A stretch of DNA of 64,000 nucleotides from Eurosta solidaginis. Its lineage: Eukaryota; Arthropoda; Insecta; Diptera; Tephritidae. Positions 34,210 through 43,947 of the stretch are shown in pieces; the stretch's first letter is position 1; each line of letters begins with the position of its first letter. The position numbers and the translations under genes are program-made. Under the pieces are notes generated by a model that made no database searches, was not told the DNA's origin, and saw only the letters and a program-made list of their open reading frames with translations. Location: assembly GCF_040869045.1 (NCBI RefSeq), contig NC_090319.1, forward strand, positions 46,162,779 to 46,226,778. The letters run 5' to 3'.

Positions 34210-34640
34210 GCCGTATTGTCGTGGTCTCTAGAAATGAGGTGTGGGTATTTGAGTATGACCCTGATAAGCGTAAAAAAAGTGGCTGGAAAAGGGTGGGGAG
34301 CGGCCAACTAAAGCGATGATATCAAAGTCGCATCTAAAAGCAATGTTGGTTGTTTTTTCGTATATCCATTGCATCATTCTATGTTTTGGAGAGGCTGCGT
34401 GCACATGTTCCTTTTTTTCGTGTGCGAAACATAGCTGCATCTTTCACGGCGATAATGCACCGGCCCATTCCTCGTTCGTTATACAAGATTTTTTTGGAAA
34501 AGCAGAGGCATAAAAACGTAGCCTTATTCAACCGATGTTGCTTCCTGCGACATTTTTTATTCCCCAATATTTATTCGCGGCTTAATCATGGTGGCGTAAA
34601 GTAGGTCCAAAAATCTGTGAGCGTTGTGCTAAACGGTACT
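34210..34640 (+). pseudogene. mariner transposase, fragmentary
   Basis: Conceptual translation in shifting frames gives VWVFEYDPDKRKKSGWKR, MISKSHLKAMLVVFSYIH, IFHGDNAPAHSS (the HDNAPAHS block with the second catalytic Asp, preceded here by Gly) and ASCDIFYSPIF at the place of the third Asp of D,D34D transposases. Only the catalytic part remains; the N-terminal DNA-binding domain is missing. Several frame breaks make it inactive. Confidence 0.8.
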
Positions 34641-34751
34641 TCTTCCGATGGCTAGAAAGGATGCCTTTAATCATGAGAGAAGCGTTGCAGTCATTGTGTA
34701 GAGTTAGAAGGAGGCTATTGTGAAGGTCAAGAGCAAAATTTTTCCAAAAAC

Positions 34752-34882
34752 ATACATATCCATATATTCCTGATGATGACTTCCGATTGAAGTTGAAATA
34801 TCGACCAAATAAATTATAAATGAATATAAACTAAAAAATAAGTTGTATTCATCTTGAAGCCTTTTAGCTCAATAAACCTAAC
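34752..34882 (+). mobile_element. 131-bp insertion with hammerhead-like core inside mariner
   Basis: A 15-bp direct repeat, AATTTTTCCAAAAAC, at 34737-34751 and 34883-34897 defines the insertion. Within it CCTGATGA, T, GACTTC, a CGATT loop, GAAGTT and GAAATATCG follow the hammerhead core order. A later CTTGAAG and an AATAAACC tail echo the Penelope terminal repeats. I read it as a minimal Penelope-type terminal insertion. Confidence 0.65.
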
Positions 34883-34949
34883 AATTTTTCCAAAAACTTC
34901 ATTTTCTTGTTTTTTATTGACAAGGTTAATTGCCACACCTCGTATATGT

Positions 34950-36004
34950 ATGACGCGTTTAATCCTCTTTTATCAAGTGCGCATAAAAAAAATCTTATCA
35001 AAAGAGAAGTAAAACGCAAAAAGCAGCACTAATTTATTTAATATCATAGCTGAGTTCAAAGAAACACAAAAAATTAAATAAAGAAGTTGTTATGAGATAT
35101 CACACCCGAATGCTAATTCCAAGCATATTTACGCATATCTGCATATATATGTCATATACGTATAAAAAAAAATACCCGCTAATTCTTATATTTATAAAAT
35201 TTTAAGCAACGAAATTAAAATTTAAAAGAGTAACGAACACAAGTCCATACTCACTGGGGAAGGGGAAGTAATATACGATAGCTGACCAGAAGCAAATAAA
35301 GCCGCTGTTACCATACAGACACTAGAAGTGTAGATTTGTAGCTACCAAGAACAGAGTAGCAACAGCAATGTAAGGAATTTGGCTAATGAAATAATTTCTG
35401 AACTGCACCCATGATTGAGTTAGAAGTCAAATTTTACCTGAATCAGTTTCTATACAAACACTGTTATTTCTGCAAAACTCTGCACCTAATGGGCAAGGTT
35501 AAAAACCCCAACCACCTATACTTGGCGCCCTATCCTCAGGCAGTGTCATCAATAACATGATCTGCTCACGCAACAAGTGGGATACGGTGAGCTTATATGT
35601 GTGGCATATACTTCTCAGCAAATGACAATATGGATGCCTAGCTCATTAGCGTAAGGCTATTTCGGTTAGTGCATAAAGCATTTCCTCCTTTCACGAAACT
35701 CAGACAAAAGAAAAAACAAAGTCCAGACTGAACTAAGTTTTAAGAAATACACTTTTTTAAAAGGAAATTCTTTTTGATCATATTTTTTTTTTAATTAAAG
35801 AACATGGTTGTGAGAGACCTCCAATAGCCAAAAAATCTCAGTTTGTTGGCAAACTCTCTTTTAATTATAAGAATTCAGAAAAGATTATTTTATGTGGATT
35901 ATAGGATGAAAAAAAAAATATTGTAGATTTTTGAAAATTGTATAAACCTAAAAGGGGGGTACACAAATTTTTGTAAGAGTGCGCTAATCAATTTATAACT
36001 AACT
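34950..36004. other. A/T-rich stretch without recognised content
   Basis: No protein motif, RNA gene or TE boundary was recognised. Short open frames are few and motif-free. Confidence 0.5.
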
Positions 36005-36350
36005 TTTAAATCCACACCAGGAATTGCCCGGTGAACCAAGCACTTAAAGAACAATACCCAAAACTAGCAGAGGAGGAACGCACCATCACTAGGGAAACGC
36101 ACGTCACTATAGCCCAACTTCGATCTGGATCCTGTAGCAGGTCAACTCTTACCTATCCAGAATCAACCCCGGCATACACAATGTATGTCCTGCTTACAAT
36201 GTGTCCCCATATGACACCAACCATCTCTTCAACTGTATTGTGGAACCAACGCCTCTAACACCCCTCTCATTATGGTCCACCCCTGTTGAAACAGCAAGTT
36301 TCCTTGGACTCCCGTTAGGGACATTGATGACAACAATAAAAGGGGTAATT
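36005..36350 (+). pseudogene. LINE ORF2 C-terminal relic (Jockey-like)
   Basis: The frame reads NQALKEQYPKLAEEERTI, THVTIAQLRSGSCSR and then, after a frame change, LYNVSPYDTNHLFNC-like and TPVETASFLGLPLG. A TLAQLRSG block, a CPxC-like knuckle followed by HLFNC, and a closing VETASFLGL are the usual end of Jockey-type LINE ORF2 proteins in insects. The protein is 5'-truncated and frameshifted, and no clear tail or TSD was found. Confidence 0.7.
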
Positions 36351-36415
36351 TAATCAGTAATAAAACTACTCCAGAAGATCTCTGTAGGATTCGTAGCATT
36401 TACATTGATACCGAC

Positions 36416-37275
36416 AAGTTATTGTTGTTTTTATCGGCTTATATTCGATAGGGGATTAATGTCGTGGAGTTAACTGTTTGTTAACGGCTGGTCATCGCCG
36501 AACCATCGGCTTATAATCGATTTAATATCGGATTTAATGTTGCATTTCTATCGGTATATGTCTCATAACAAATTAATGAGTCTTCGACAACCAATCGATA
36601 GCATGCCGATAACACACTGTTTATATTCCGATAGAAATCGTTATCTAAGATATCAAGCTAATAACAAATCGATAAAAAATAGATAAATTAAAAAATACAA
36701 TAACCTAGGAAGAGATTTAAGGCTGAGCTTCTCTTTCCATTTGCGTCGCACCGCTTTTAAGGTGATACAACCTCCATGTTTTACGCTGACTCCCAACAGC
36801 ATCTGCAAGGCAGATAAGCTTTCAATGAGAACCCTTTTCAAAAAATTGGTTTCGAATTGAGACAAGTTGGTTCATAATTTTTGCTGTTGCTCTGCCCGAA
36901 GCTTGAACCCAGGATCTGCAGTGTGGACGGCGTAGCACGCTACCACTTAAAAAGGGTGGCCGCCAAAAAAGATAACTTTGCGATAATATATCGATAAATT
37001 TACGAATATTAGGCGATGGAAAATCTATAAAAAAACGATAACTTTGCGAAATGGAAAACGTTTTGTAACGATATATTTTCGACAGTAGATCCTAATCTTT
37101 TTATGGACTACTTTTCGATAAATAATAAATACATTTTCTATAACAAATTGATATTTTGTCATTAACATATCGATAATTTCTCTCTTGTATCATATCGATT
37201 ACTTTGCGATAAATGAAATATCGGTTTTGATAGTTAATCGATAACTTTTCGAAAACAAGTCGATAACAGATAACT
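36416..37275. promoter_or_regulatory. Cluster of CGATA / TATCG motifs
   Basis: A hand count gives about twenty CGATA or TATCG words on the two strands in 860 bp, many as ATCGATA. In Drosophila, CGATA is the recognition core of the insulator protein BEAF-32 and TATCGATA that of DREF. Whether these sites are bound, or are only a decayed simple repeat, cannot be decided here. A SINE copy (36690-36966) splits the cluster. Confidence 0.4.
36690..36966 (-). mobile_element. tRNA-derived SINE, old copy
   Basis: On the minus strand it keeps GGCGGCCACCC, a degraded tRNA-like head, GCTTATCTGCCTTGCAGATG, GTTGGGAGTCAGCGTAAAAC and a GCGACGCAAATGGAAAG-like block. It is diverged and lacks the middle part with the CGGGGTCGCC block. 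Confidence 0.7.
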
Positions 37276-37642
37276 TTTTTTCTCCAATTCTATTTTGTGT
37301 TGACTTTTCTATAGCTCAAACTAGTGACAATTCTCAAAAAAAATCATTATTTTTCAACAAAAACAATTTATATTTGCCATTTTTTTAGTTCTATGAGAAA
37401 ACCGATCGAATAAAAGTGCATTGTGAGTTGACTCGTTCGGACGTGTTTTGTCTTCGCTCCTAATTTCTTTTTTATAAACTGCATAATTCTAATAAGAAAG
37501 TGACTTCTTAAAATTGCATTTTACAACAGTTTGATGCTACCCAGCATTATGAGATAGAGACTCTTTATATCGTCATAAAACAATTAATTAATTCTATTCT
37601 ATGATATGAAAGAATAATTCATTTCTATTGTTAACAACAAAA

Positions 37643-39127
37643 ATGCCTTGTGTTTGCGGCCATAGAGTTGATAGAAATCAACCGAAAGTGCAGAAAGTGC
37701 AGTGTGCAAAGTGCAGTGAGCTCTTTCACGTGAGTTGTGTTGGTATTCGTCCGACTGATGTCGAATTTTTGCAAAGCTCTGAGAAATGTTTTTTTTGCAA
37801 AACTTGTGCTGCTCAGCGTCGGAATTCCCTCCGTTCACCTCCTCCACCTATCGCAAAGGAGAAATCATCTACTGCCAATAGTGCTGATATCGGTAATTCT
37901 TCTGTATCCAATGCTAAGAGTGACAATGATATTTCTCTTAGAAATGTAGATAACCAACAAGTGTCTTTAAAATCTTTGTTTAAGTTGATGGCATCTCTTC
38001 AAGCCGACAATATTCGTGTGTATAATTTGGTAGCTGATCTTAAAGCAGTTAATAACAAATTGGTGTTGGAATCTGCAAATATGAATTCGGCTCTTCAAAA
38101 CATACATAGCAACCTACTTGAAAAAGATAATATGATTACTTCTCTCACTGCTGAAGTAAAGATACTGCGAGACTCTTTGAATGCTGCTCTTGATAGTTTC
38201 AAGCATAGAGCTAACAAGAAAGCTGACTACTCTTTGTTGCCCGCTAATAATTCGTCAACTTATGCTCCTACTACAATATCTGTCGTTGGTACACATTCAT
38301 ACGCACATATTGTCAATCCGAATAAGAGTTTCCCCACACCTACCCTGTCATCTACCATTACAAAATATAATGATGTTACTCATGCAAAAACAACGGATAG
38401 TTTAATGCAGTCAACGGTGTCATGCGCTGTGACGTCGACATTAACAGATGTTATTTCGTCGTTTGCTTCATCTCCTGTTCCTAATAATAGTGGTGTTAAT
38501 GCATGTACGCTGATAGAAAATGCCAATGCTTGCGCTACCTCTACGGCTGCAGTGACTGCAGTACCAGCATCAGCTGCTTCTGTTTCTTCTCATTTGCGCT
38601 CCGCTGAGACAAATAATTTCATTGATAATGCGCAGTGGGAGAAGGTGACGTACAAACGGACTAGCAACAATAATAAAACTCGCGCTGTTACGACTACAGT
38701 GACTGCGGCTACATTATCGGATGTTGCTGGTTCTGAAATAATTACCGTGGATGATAAGCCCACAAATAATAATAATAATAACAATAATGCGCACGTTCAG
38801 ATTAGAGGCACTAATGCAAGCACGGACCTGATTGTTGCTGACCGCTACAAATGGCTTCATCTGTCCTCCTTCTCGCCATCCGTCTCTGAAGATGATATCA
38901 AAGATTATGTGGCTAAACAAATTGGTTTGGATAAAACGTCATTATCATGCACTAAGCTGGTAAAAAAAGATGCCGTACTCTCATCGTTGCATAAGGTTAA
39001 TTTCAAGTTGGGAGCCCCTGAGTCCTCCTTTGAAAAATTATTACGCCCGGAAATCTGGCCAACAAATGTTACAGTGAAGCCTTTTCAGAATTTTCGCAAG
39101 TCTCTGCGAAAACTATCGCGGACGTAG
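37643..39127 (+). CDS. LINE ORF1 protein with PHD-type zinc finger (494 aa)
   Basis: Probable RNA-binding, chaperone-like partner of the LINE ORF2 protein in the retrotransposition RNP. Residues 3-55 carry Cys3, Cys5, Cys21, Cys24, His29, Cys32 and CFFCKTC (49-55), a PHD-like C4HC3 pattern. Residues about 105-200 are heptad-like and probably a coiled coil (LFKLMASLQADNIRVYNLV onwards). A Ser/Thr/Ala-rich linker with a run of Asn near residue 375 follows. The C-terminal part (about 400-480: KWLHLSSFSPSVSEDDIKDY, then VNFKLGAPESSFEKLLR) resembles the RRM-like domain of LINE ORF1 proteins. I chose the ATG at 37643 because it gives the zinc finger immediately and has AAA before it; an upstream TTG at 37628 is unlikely. 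Roles are inferred from the family. Confidence 0.85.
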   Translation: MPCVCGHRVDRNQPKVQKVQCAKCSELFHVSCVGIRPTDVEFLQSSEKCFFCKTCAAQRRNSLRSPPPPIAKEKSSTANSADIGNSSVSNAKSDNDISLRNVDNQQVSLKSLFKLMASLQADNIRVYNLVADLKAVNNKLVLESANMNSALQNIHSNLLEKDNMITSLTAEVKILRDSLNAALDSFKHRANKKADYSLLPANNSSTYAPTTISVVGTHSYAHIVNPNKSFPTPTLSSTITKYNDVTHAKTTDSLMQSTVSCAVTSTLTDVISSFASSPVPNNSGVNACTLIENANACATSTAAVTAVPASAASVSSHLRSAETNNFIDNAQWEKVTYKRTSNNNKTRAVTTTVTAATLSDVAGSEIITVDDKPTNNNNNNNNAHVQIRGTNASTDLIVADRYKWLHLSSFSPSVSEDDIKDYVAKQIGLDKTSLSCTKLVKKDAVLSSLHKVNFKLGAPESSFEKLLRPEIWPTNVTVKPFQNFRKSLRKLSRT

Positions 39128-39186
39128 CTAGTACCAACCACACGCTCATTAATAATGATAATAGTACTAGTGCTATAAATAATAAG

Positions 39187-42033
39187 TTGTTAAGTATTTA
39201 TTTTCAAAACATCTCGGGAATGCGTACAAAAGCTAGTGACGTATTTTTAACTTCGTCTCGCTGTGAGTTTGATGTTTATGTTATTGTGGAAACATGGTTG
39301 AACAGCAACTTCGCGGATGCTGAATTCTTCGATCCTAATATCTATAATATATATCGAAAAGATAGAGACGCAAATAAAACAAATTGCTTGAGAGGTGGAG
39401 GCGTTTTAATTGCGGTGAATCGGATGTTCCGTTCTTTTTCAGTCCATTTAGAAAATGATGATTCTCTCCTCGACCAGTTGTGTGTATGCATCTTTGGAAG
39501 TCTCGGTAAATTATTCATTTGTACTTCTTACATTCCACCTTCCAGCCCCGATTCTTTATATGCTGCTCATATAAACAATATTGTGAATCTTTATGAGAAT
39601 AATGAAGAGTGTCATTTTTGTATTTTGGGTGATTTTAACCTCAATAAAATTGTATGGTCAAATTTACTTGATAATGGTATCTTAACACCAACAAGGGTGA
39701 ATAGCTCGCACGAAATAAATTTTATAGATAGTCTTTTCAGCATTAACTTAACCCAAATTAATTCATTTTACAATGAGCTTAATAATATTTTAGATCTTAT
39801 CTTTGTAGATGAAAACTTGATTTTTAGTGTTTCGGAGGCCACTTTCCCTATATGCAGGTGCGATATGCACCATGTCCCACTCTCCTTAACTCTGGAATTT
39901 TTTAATTTTGTATCAGGCCCGAGTATAATCTCCACTGCAAAGTTTGATTTTCGTGCCGCCGATTTTAATGCTTTAAATGAAAAAATTTTGGATTTAAATT
40001 GGAATTCAATTTTCGCCTCTAAAAGCGTAGCGGAATGTTACGATGCCTTTCTTCTTAATATACTCGAAATTTTCTCTGATAATCTACCCTTACTTCCCGC
40101 GAGAACGCATAAACTTCCGTGGTATACGAAAAATCTAAAAAAGCTTAAGAATCTTAGAAATAAACATCTTAAACTCTATAAAGCTTCGAAGGATGTCTCC
40201 CATAAAGAAAAATATATTTATTATAGTAAAAGCTTTAATGTACTTGACAAATTTTTATACAAGCAATATATTTCCCGGTATGAAGTAGAGATGAAGGAAA
40301 ACCCTAAGGCGTTCTGGAGATATATACGATCTAAAAAAGGTTGCTCTAATATCCCAAATTGTATGTCCTACGGCGGTATAGCTTCTGAGAGCTTATTGGA
40401 TACTGTTAATCTTTTCGCAGATTTCTTTAAATCAAACTTCGTTACTAGCAACCCTGCTAATAATTTTTCCGCCGATGTCGAACAAATGGTTGACCTCGGA
40501 TCCATGTTAGTCTCAGAGGAAGACGTTATGAAAGCCATCCTAGCTCTGGAAACGTCGATAAAAAGCGATACTGACGGTCTTTCGTCGTTTATTCTAAAGA
40601 AATGTAGCACGTCGTTTTGCGTCCCATTAAGTTACATTTTCAATTTTTCCCTAGCAAGAGGTGAGTTTGTTGATAGGTGGAAAATAGCCTCGATTTCTCC
40701 TATCTTTAAATCTGGCAACAAAAACATAGTAACTAACTACAGACCCATCTCTAAACTGCCCACTTGCTCTAAGCTCTTTGAAAAAGTGGTAAAAGAGAAG
40801 CTATCCTTTGTAATAAAAGGTTCCATAGATGAGTGTCAACACGGGTTTGTCAATGGTCGCTCCACAGTTACGAACCTAGCCTCATTTTCTCATTTTTGCA
40901 TTTCGTCTTTCAAAAATGGACATCAAGTTGATGTTGTATATACTGACTTCGCGAAGGCATTTGATACTGTCACCCACAGCATACTATTAGGCAAGCTTGA
41001 ACTATTGGGTTTCCATTCTACCTTTTTACGTTGGATTGGGTCCTATCTCACTAATAGAACCTCGTTCGTCGAAATTGAGAATACCAAGTCTTATTCATTC
41101 ATTGCCACATCTGGGGTACCTCAGGGTAGTATTCTCGGGCCAATTTTATTTCTTTTTTTTATAAATGATATAGGAACCTGTTTTAGGAGTTCAAAATACC
41201 TGCTCTACGCAGATGATCTAAAAGTTTTTAGAACAATTTCGAGCATGTCAGATGTGTGTCTTTTACAAGATGATCTAAATAGATTAGCTAATTGGAGCAT
41301 TATAAATAATCTACGCCTTAATATAAAGAAATGTTTCTTTATGACGCTTTCGAGAAACCTCAATACGATTAATACCGCGTATTCAATTGCTGATGATAAT
41401 CTCTCTAGCGTCAGGGAATTCGTTGATCTTGGAGTAATGTTTGACTCTGGTTTTACCTTCGCGAATCATATTAGCTCCATTCTTCCTAAAGCCTATTCCA
41501 ATTTGGCTTTCCTGCGGCGATATGGGCGAGCTTTCAAAGATCCATACACCAGAAAAATTTTATATAATTCTTTAGTTCTCTCAAAGCTGGAATATGCTTC
41601 CATAATTTGGAACCCAATTTATTCCTCTCATTCTCAAAGACTGGAAAGAGTGCAGAAAAGTTTCACTCGATTCGCACTCCAACCGCTTAATTTTTTAGAA
41701 CCAATACCTTCTTACCGCGCCCGCTGTGCCCTCATAAACATGAAGTCGCTTGCGGCCAGACGTTATATTCAATCTCTGCTGTTTGTGTATGATCTTATAT
41801 GTGGTTGGGTTGCCTGCCCGGAACTACTAGCGCAAATTGGCTTCAACGTCCCGAGCAGAACCCTTCGTGCCCAATATCCGTTCCACGTGAAAGTTATCGG
41901 AGCTAACTATCACAATTTTGATCCAATCTCTAGGGCCCTCAGTGAATATAACAGGATCTTTTTTAGCCTTGAGCTTGACTTCGCACTCCCGAGAGCGTCC
42001 TTTAGCGCTAAGCTTTACTCGTATTATGTATAA
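39187..42033 (+). CDS. LINE ORF2: APE-type endonuclease and reverse transcriptase
   Basis: It nicks target DNA and reverse-transcribes LINE RNA from the nick. Numbering from 39187: the endonuclease has FQNISGMR (6-13), VETWLN (34-39), GDFNL (about 148), SHEINFIDS and MHHVPLSL, covering the expected Asn, Glu, Asp and His positions. The reverse transcriptase has SPIFKSGNK and NYRPISKLP, YTDFAKAFD (motif A, about 585), GVPQGSILGP (motif B, about 645) and LLYADDLKVF (motif C, YADD about 674). The C-terminal region has LGVMFDSG and LEYASIIWNP. No stop or frameshift occurs. The frame is open back to 39034, overlapping ORF1 by 94 nt, but the first ATG (39220) lies inside the endonuclease domain, so the start is not a normal ATG. 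Length (about 950 aa) is usual for such LINEs. Confidence 0.9.
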   Translation: MLSIYFQNISGMRTKASDVFLTSSRCEFDVYVIVETWLNSNFADAEFFDPNIYNIYRKDRDANKTNCLRGGGVLIAVNRMFRSFSVHLENDDSLLDQLCVCIFGSLGKLFICTSYIPPSSPDSLYAAHINNIVNLYENNEECHFCILGDFNLNKIVWSNLLDNGILTPTRVNSSHEINFIDSLFSINLTQINSFYNELNNILDLIFVDENLIFSVSEATFPICRCDMHHVPLSLTLEFFNFVSGPSIISTAKFDFRAADFNALNEKILDLNWNSIFASKSVAECYDAFLLNILEIFSDNLPLLPARTHKLPWYTKNLKKLKNLRNKHLKLYKASKDVSHKEKYIYYSKSFNVLDKFLYKQYISRYEVEMKENPKAFWRYIRSKKGCSNIPNCMSYGGIASESLLDTVNLFADFFKSNFVTSNPANNFSADVEQMVDLGSMLVSEEDVMKAILALETSIKSDTDGLSSFILKKCSTSFCVPLSYIFNFSLARGEFVDRWKIASISPIFKSGNKNIVTNYRPISKLPTCSKLFEKVVKEKLSFVIKGSIDECQHGFVNGRSTVTNLASFSHFCISSFKNGHQVDVVYTDFAKAFDTVTHSILLGKLELLGFHSTFLRWIGSYLTNRTSFVEIENTKSYSFIATSGVPQGSILGPILFLFFINDIGTCFRSSKYLLYADDLKVFRTISSMSDVCLLQDDLNRLANWSIINNLRLNIKKCFFMTLSRNLNTINTAYSIADDNLSSVREFVDLGVMFDSGFTFANHISSILPKAYSNLAFLRRYGRAFKDPYTRKILYNSLVLSKLEYASIIWNPIYSSHSQRLERVQKSFTRFALQPLNFLEPIPSYRARCALINMKSLAARRYIQSLLFVYDLICGWVACPELLAQIGFNVPSRTLRAQYPFHVKVIGANYHNFDPISRALSEYNRIFFSLELDFALPRASFSAKLYSYYV

Positions 42034-42112
42034 AATAAATTTATTACCATTTAAGTTGAATGAATGTACATCTAGTCTGTAAGATTATGAAATCATAGAC
42101 TAAAAAAAAATA

Positions 42113-42140
42113 AATGAAATGAAATGAAATGAAATGAAAT
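42113..42140 (+). repeat. (GAAAT)n tail of the LINE
   Basis: Five to six GAAAT units directly follow AAAAAAAAATAAAT at the end of the LINE 3' UTR. Confidence 0.85.
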
Positions 42141-42440
42141 AGATAGCAAGAAATATAACCTTTTTTACCCATAGCTTATTAATAACACTTTACTTGATTT
42201 TATTTGACTTTACTTTCTTAACTTGCATTTTCTTAACTTGCCTTGATTTGTTGTCGAACTTTGCTTATGATAACTCTACCACTTATATTTTTTTTCACAT
42301 TATGCTGCAGAGTAGTGACGTCACTAACGCTTACATTCCGTATTCCCCCACACATTATGCTTATGTAATATACTACGCTAAAACCTACTTACCATCTATA
42401 AGTATCGTTTCCAATAAAACCGTTTAACTTAATTTTTTTT
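42141..42440. other. Short stretch between LINE tail and repeats
   Basis: A/T-rich, with no recognised motif. Confidence 0.5.
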
Positions 42441-43140
42441 ACTTCCTTTATATGAGGTTGGTTGAATGTATGTCCGTTTTTCATACAAATCTTGCAATCG
42501 ATTTTTAAGTAACTTCTCATTGAGCTAGAAACATGAAACGTTACACTTAGGTTAGAACACCGTGACAATGCAACAAAAGGAAAAAAAAGGTGGCGCACGG
42601 ATCGAAATAATTATATAAGAATTTGAAAATGTTTGCACCAGCTTTTAAGTAACTTCTCGATGAGTCAGAGACATGAAATTTCAAACTTAATTCAGAGGTC
42701 GATGACAGCCGATGACACGATACATAAAGATTCGCTAGGGGCGCACGGTATGAGATATTTAGAAAAATCGTACAAAACGGAGAGAATTTTGGGATTGATT
42801 TTTATGTAAGTTCTCATTGAGCTACATCTGTAAAACTTCACAGATAGGATAAGACGCCGAGAAAATTTAAGAAAAAGAGAAAACAATTCCGTTATGTGGC
42901 GTACGGATCGAAATAATTAGATAAGAATTTGAAAGTTTGGTGTTTTGAGATAGATTTTTTTCTCATTGAGCTACAAACAGGAAACCTCAGAGATAGGTTA
43001 AAATACCGTGACAAAGAAACAAAAGGAGAAAAAAGTTCCGTTAGGTTGCACACGGATCGAAAAAGTTAGATAATAATTTGGAAATCTGAAACCGGGTTTT
43101 AAGTAAATTCTCGATGAGCTAGAGGCTAACAATTTAGAGC
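42441..43140 (-). repeat. CGCCACC tandem repeat, about 153-bp units, minus strand
   Basis: Four to five units carry GGTGGCGCACGGATCGA-type words near 42590, 42737, 42895 and 43042, each followed by a TTTTTAAGTAACTTCTC-like block. They are the reverse complement of the units at 15395-17045. Units are diverged. Confidence 0.75.
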
Positions 43141-43154
43141 TTAATTCAGGTCGA

Positions 43155-43372
43155 TGAGAAGTTAAAATATAAAGGTGGAGTGCAATTGATTGACTAATAA
43201 TATCTCCTTTCCTACCATCTTTTCAATCCAATCAAAGTGCGCTCCACTTTTATATTTTTACTTCTCATAAATCAAAGTTTAGCAAGAATATTTCTTTATA
43301 TAAGGAGGTATTTTCGCTGATTTTTTGTCCATTTATATAAAGGAAGTGCTTACAATTTTTTTATTTTATTCA
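43155..43372. repeat. Hairpin at the head of the minus-strand CGCCACC repeat
   Basis: GAGAAGTTAAAATATAAAGG at 43157 is answered by TTTATATTTTTACTTCTC near 43250. Further right, TCCATTTATATAAAGG resembles the outer arm at 15311. Relative to the repeats the hairpin lies on the same side as at 14951-15360, so hairpin plus repeats form one conserved unit. Confidence 0.65.
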
Positions 43373-43947
43373 AGGTTCGAAATGAGATCAAGGCCAGAAC
43401 AATATTTTTTTGTAATTATTTTTGTTTTTTTAATTTTTCTTTAATTGAAAAATTTTATATATTTAATATAATTTTTCGAACCTTGAATACTTTATCAATA
43501 GGCCGATAAAACAAAAACAATTGTTAATAAACCAAGAGCTTTTGGGAAATGTCAAACAAAGTAATTGACAACAAACAAATCCAATATTATCATTGTCTTG
43601 TAACAGATGGCGCAACGCTGAATAAATATAGTTGGTAAGAAAGAATAGAAGTAGAAATTTGTCAGTGAAATATAACACCGGTGTATTGGTAAATGGTTAG
43701 CGCAGCATGCCTAAAGCATACTGATGATGAAGGCTTAGCACCCTTCGAAATGGATCTCTCTGCGCAGCTAGGGCAGGTTGTCTGAAAAATTTTCTACTTA
43801 CTATTCCAAAAACAAAATAAAAATTTGCAATTATAGAAAAATTAAAAAAAAAAAACAATAATCATTACAAAAAAATATTGTTCTGGCCTTGAGTTCGTTT
43901 CGAACCTTGAATACTTTATCAATAGGCCGATAAAACAAAAACAGTTT
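43372..43947. repeat. Diverged relative of the 436-bp foldback-like repeat
   Basis: The left end (CAAGGTTCGAAATGAGATC, then AAGGCCAGAACAATA) is an inverted copy of 43860-43915. Direct repeats of TTCGAACCTTGAATACTTTA and AGGCCGATAAAACAAAAAC occur at 43473 and 43897, about 424 bp apart. TGGTAAATGGTTAGCGCAGC near 43690 matches the tRNA-like box A of the 436-bp monomer. The right side is cut by the Helentron-like element starting at 43948. Confidence 0.7.

Larger units (their letters stand above)
34058..34944 (+). mobile_element. mariner-family transposon relic
   Basis: TA flanks both ends. The termini are inverted: TACGAGGTGTAGAAAAG on the left and CCACACCTCGTA on the right. It holds a transposase relic (34210-34640) and a later 131-bp insertion (34752-34882). 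Inverted ends, TA target and the transposase fit Tc1/mariner. Confidence 0.85.
37300..42140 (+). mobile_element. Apparently intact two-ORF LINE (CR1/L2-like group)
   Basis: It comprises ORF1 (37643-39127), ORF2 (39034/39187-42033), a 3' UTR of about 80 bp and a (GAAAT)n tail at about 42113-42140. Both frames are uninterrupted. A diverged minus-strand relative at 48084-49530 shares the 3' UTR words TCTAGTCTGTAAG and CATAGACT. The 5' end is uncertain, between about 37280 and 37600, and no convincing TSD was identified. A PHD-type finger in ORF1 and a microsatellite-like tail suggest the CR1/L2/Daphne assemblage; clade is inferred. Confidence 0.85.

Noticed and set aside
37260..42155. TSD for the intact LINE (AGATA near 37268 and 42141)
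   Set aside because: Only five bases, the 5' end of the LINE is not defined, and AGATA/CGATA words are frequent in that region.
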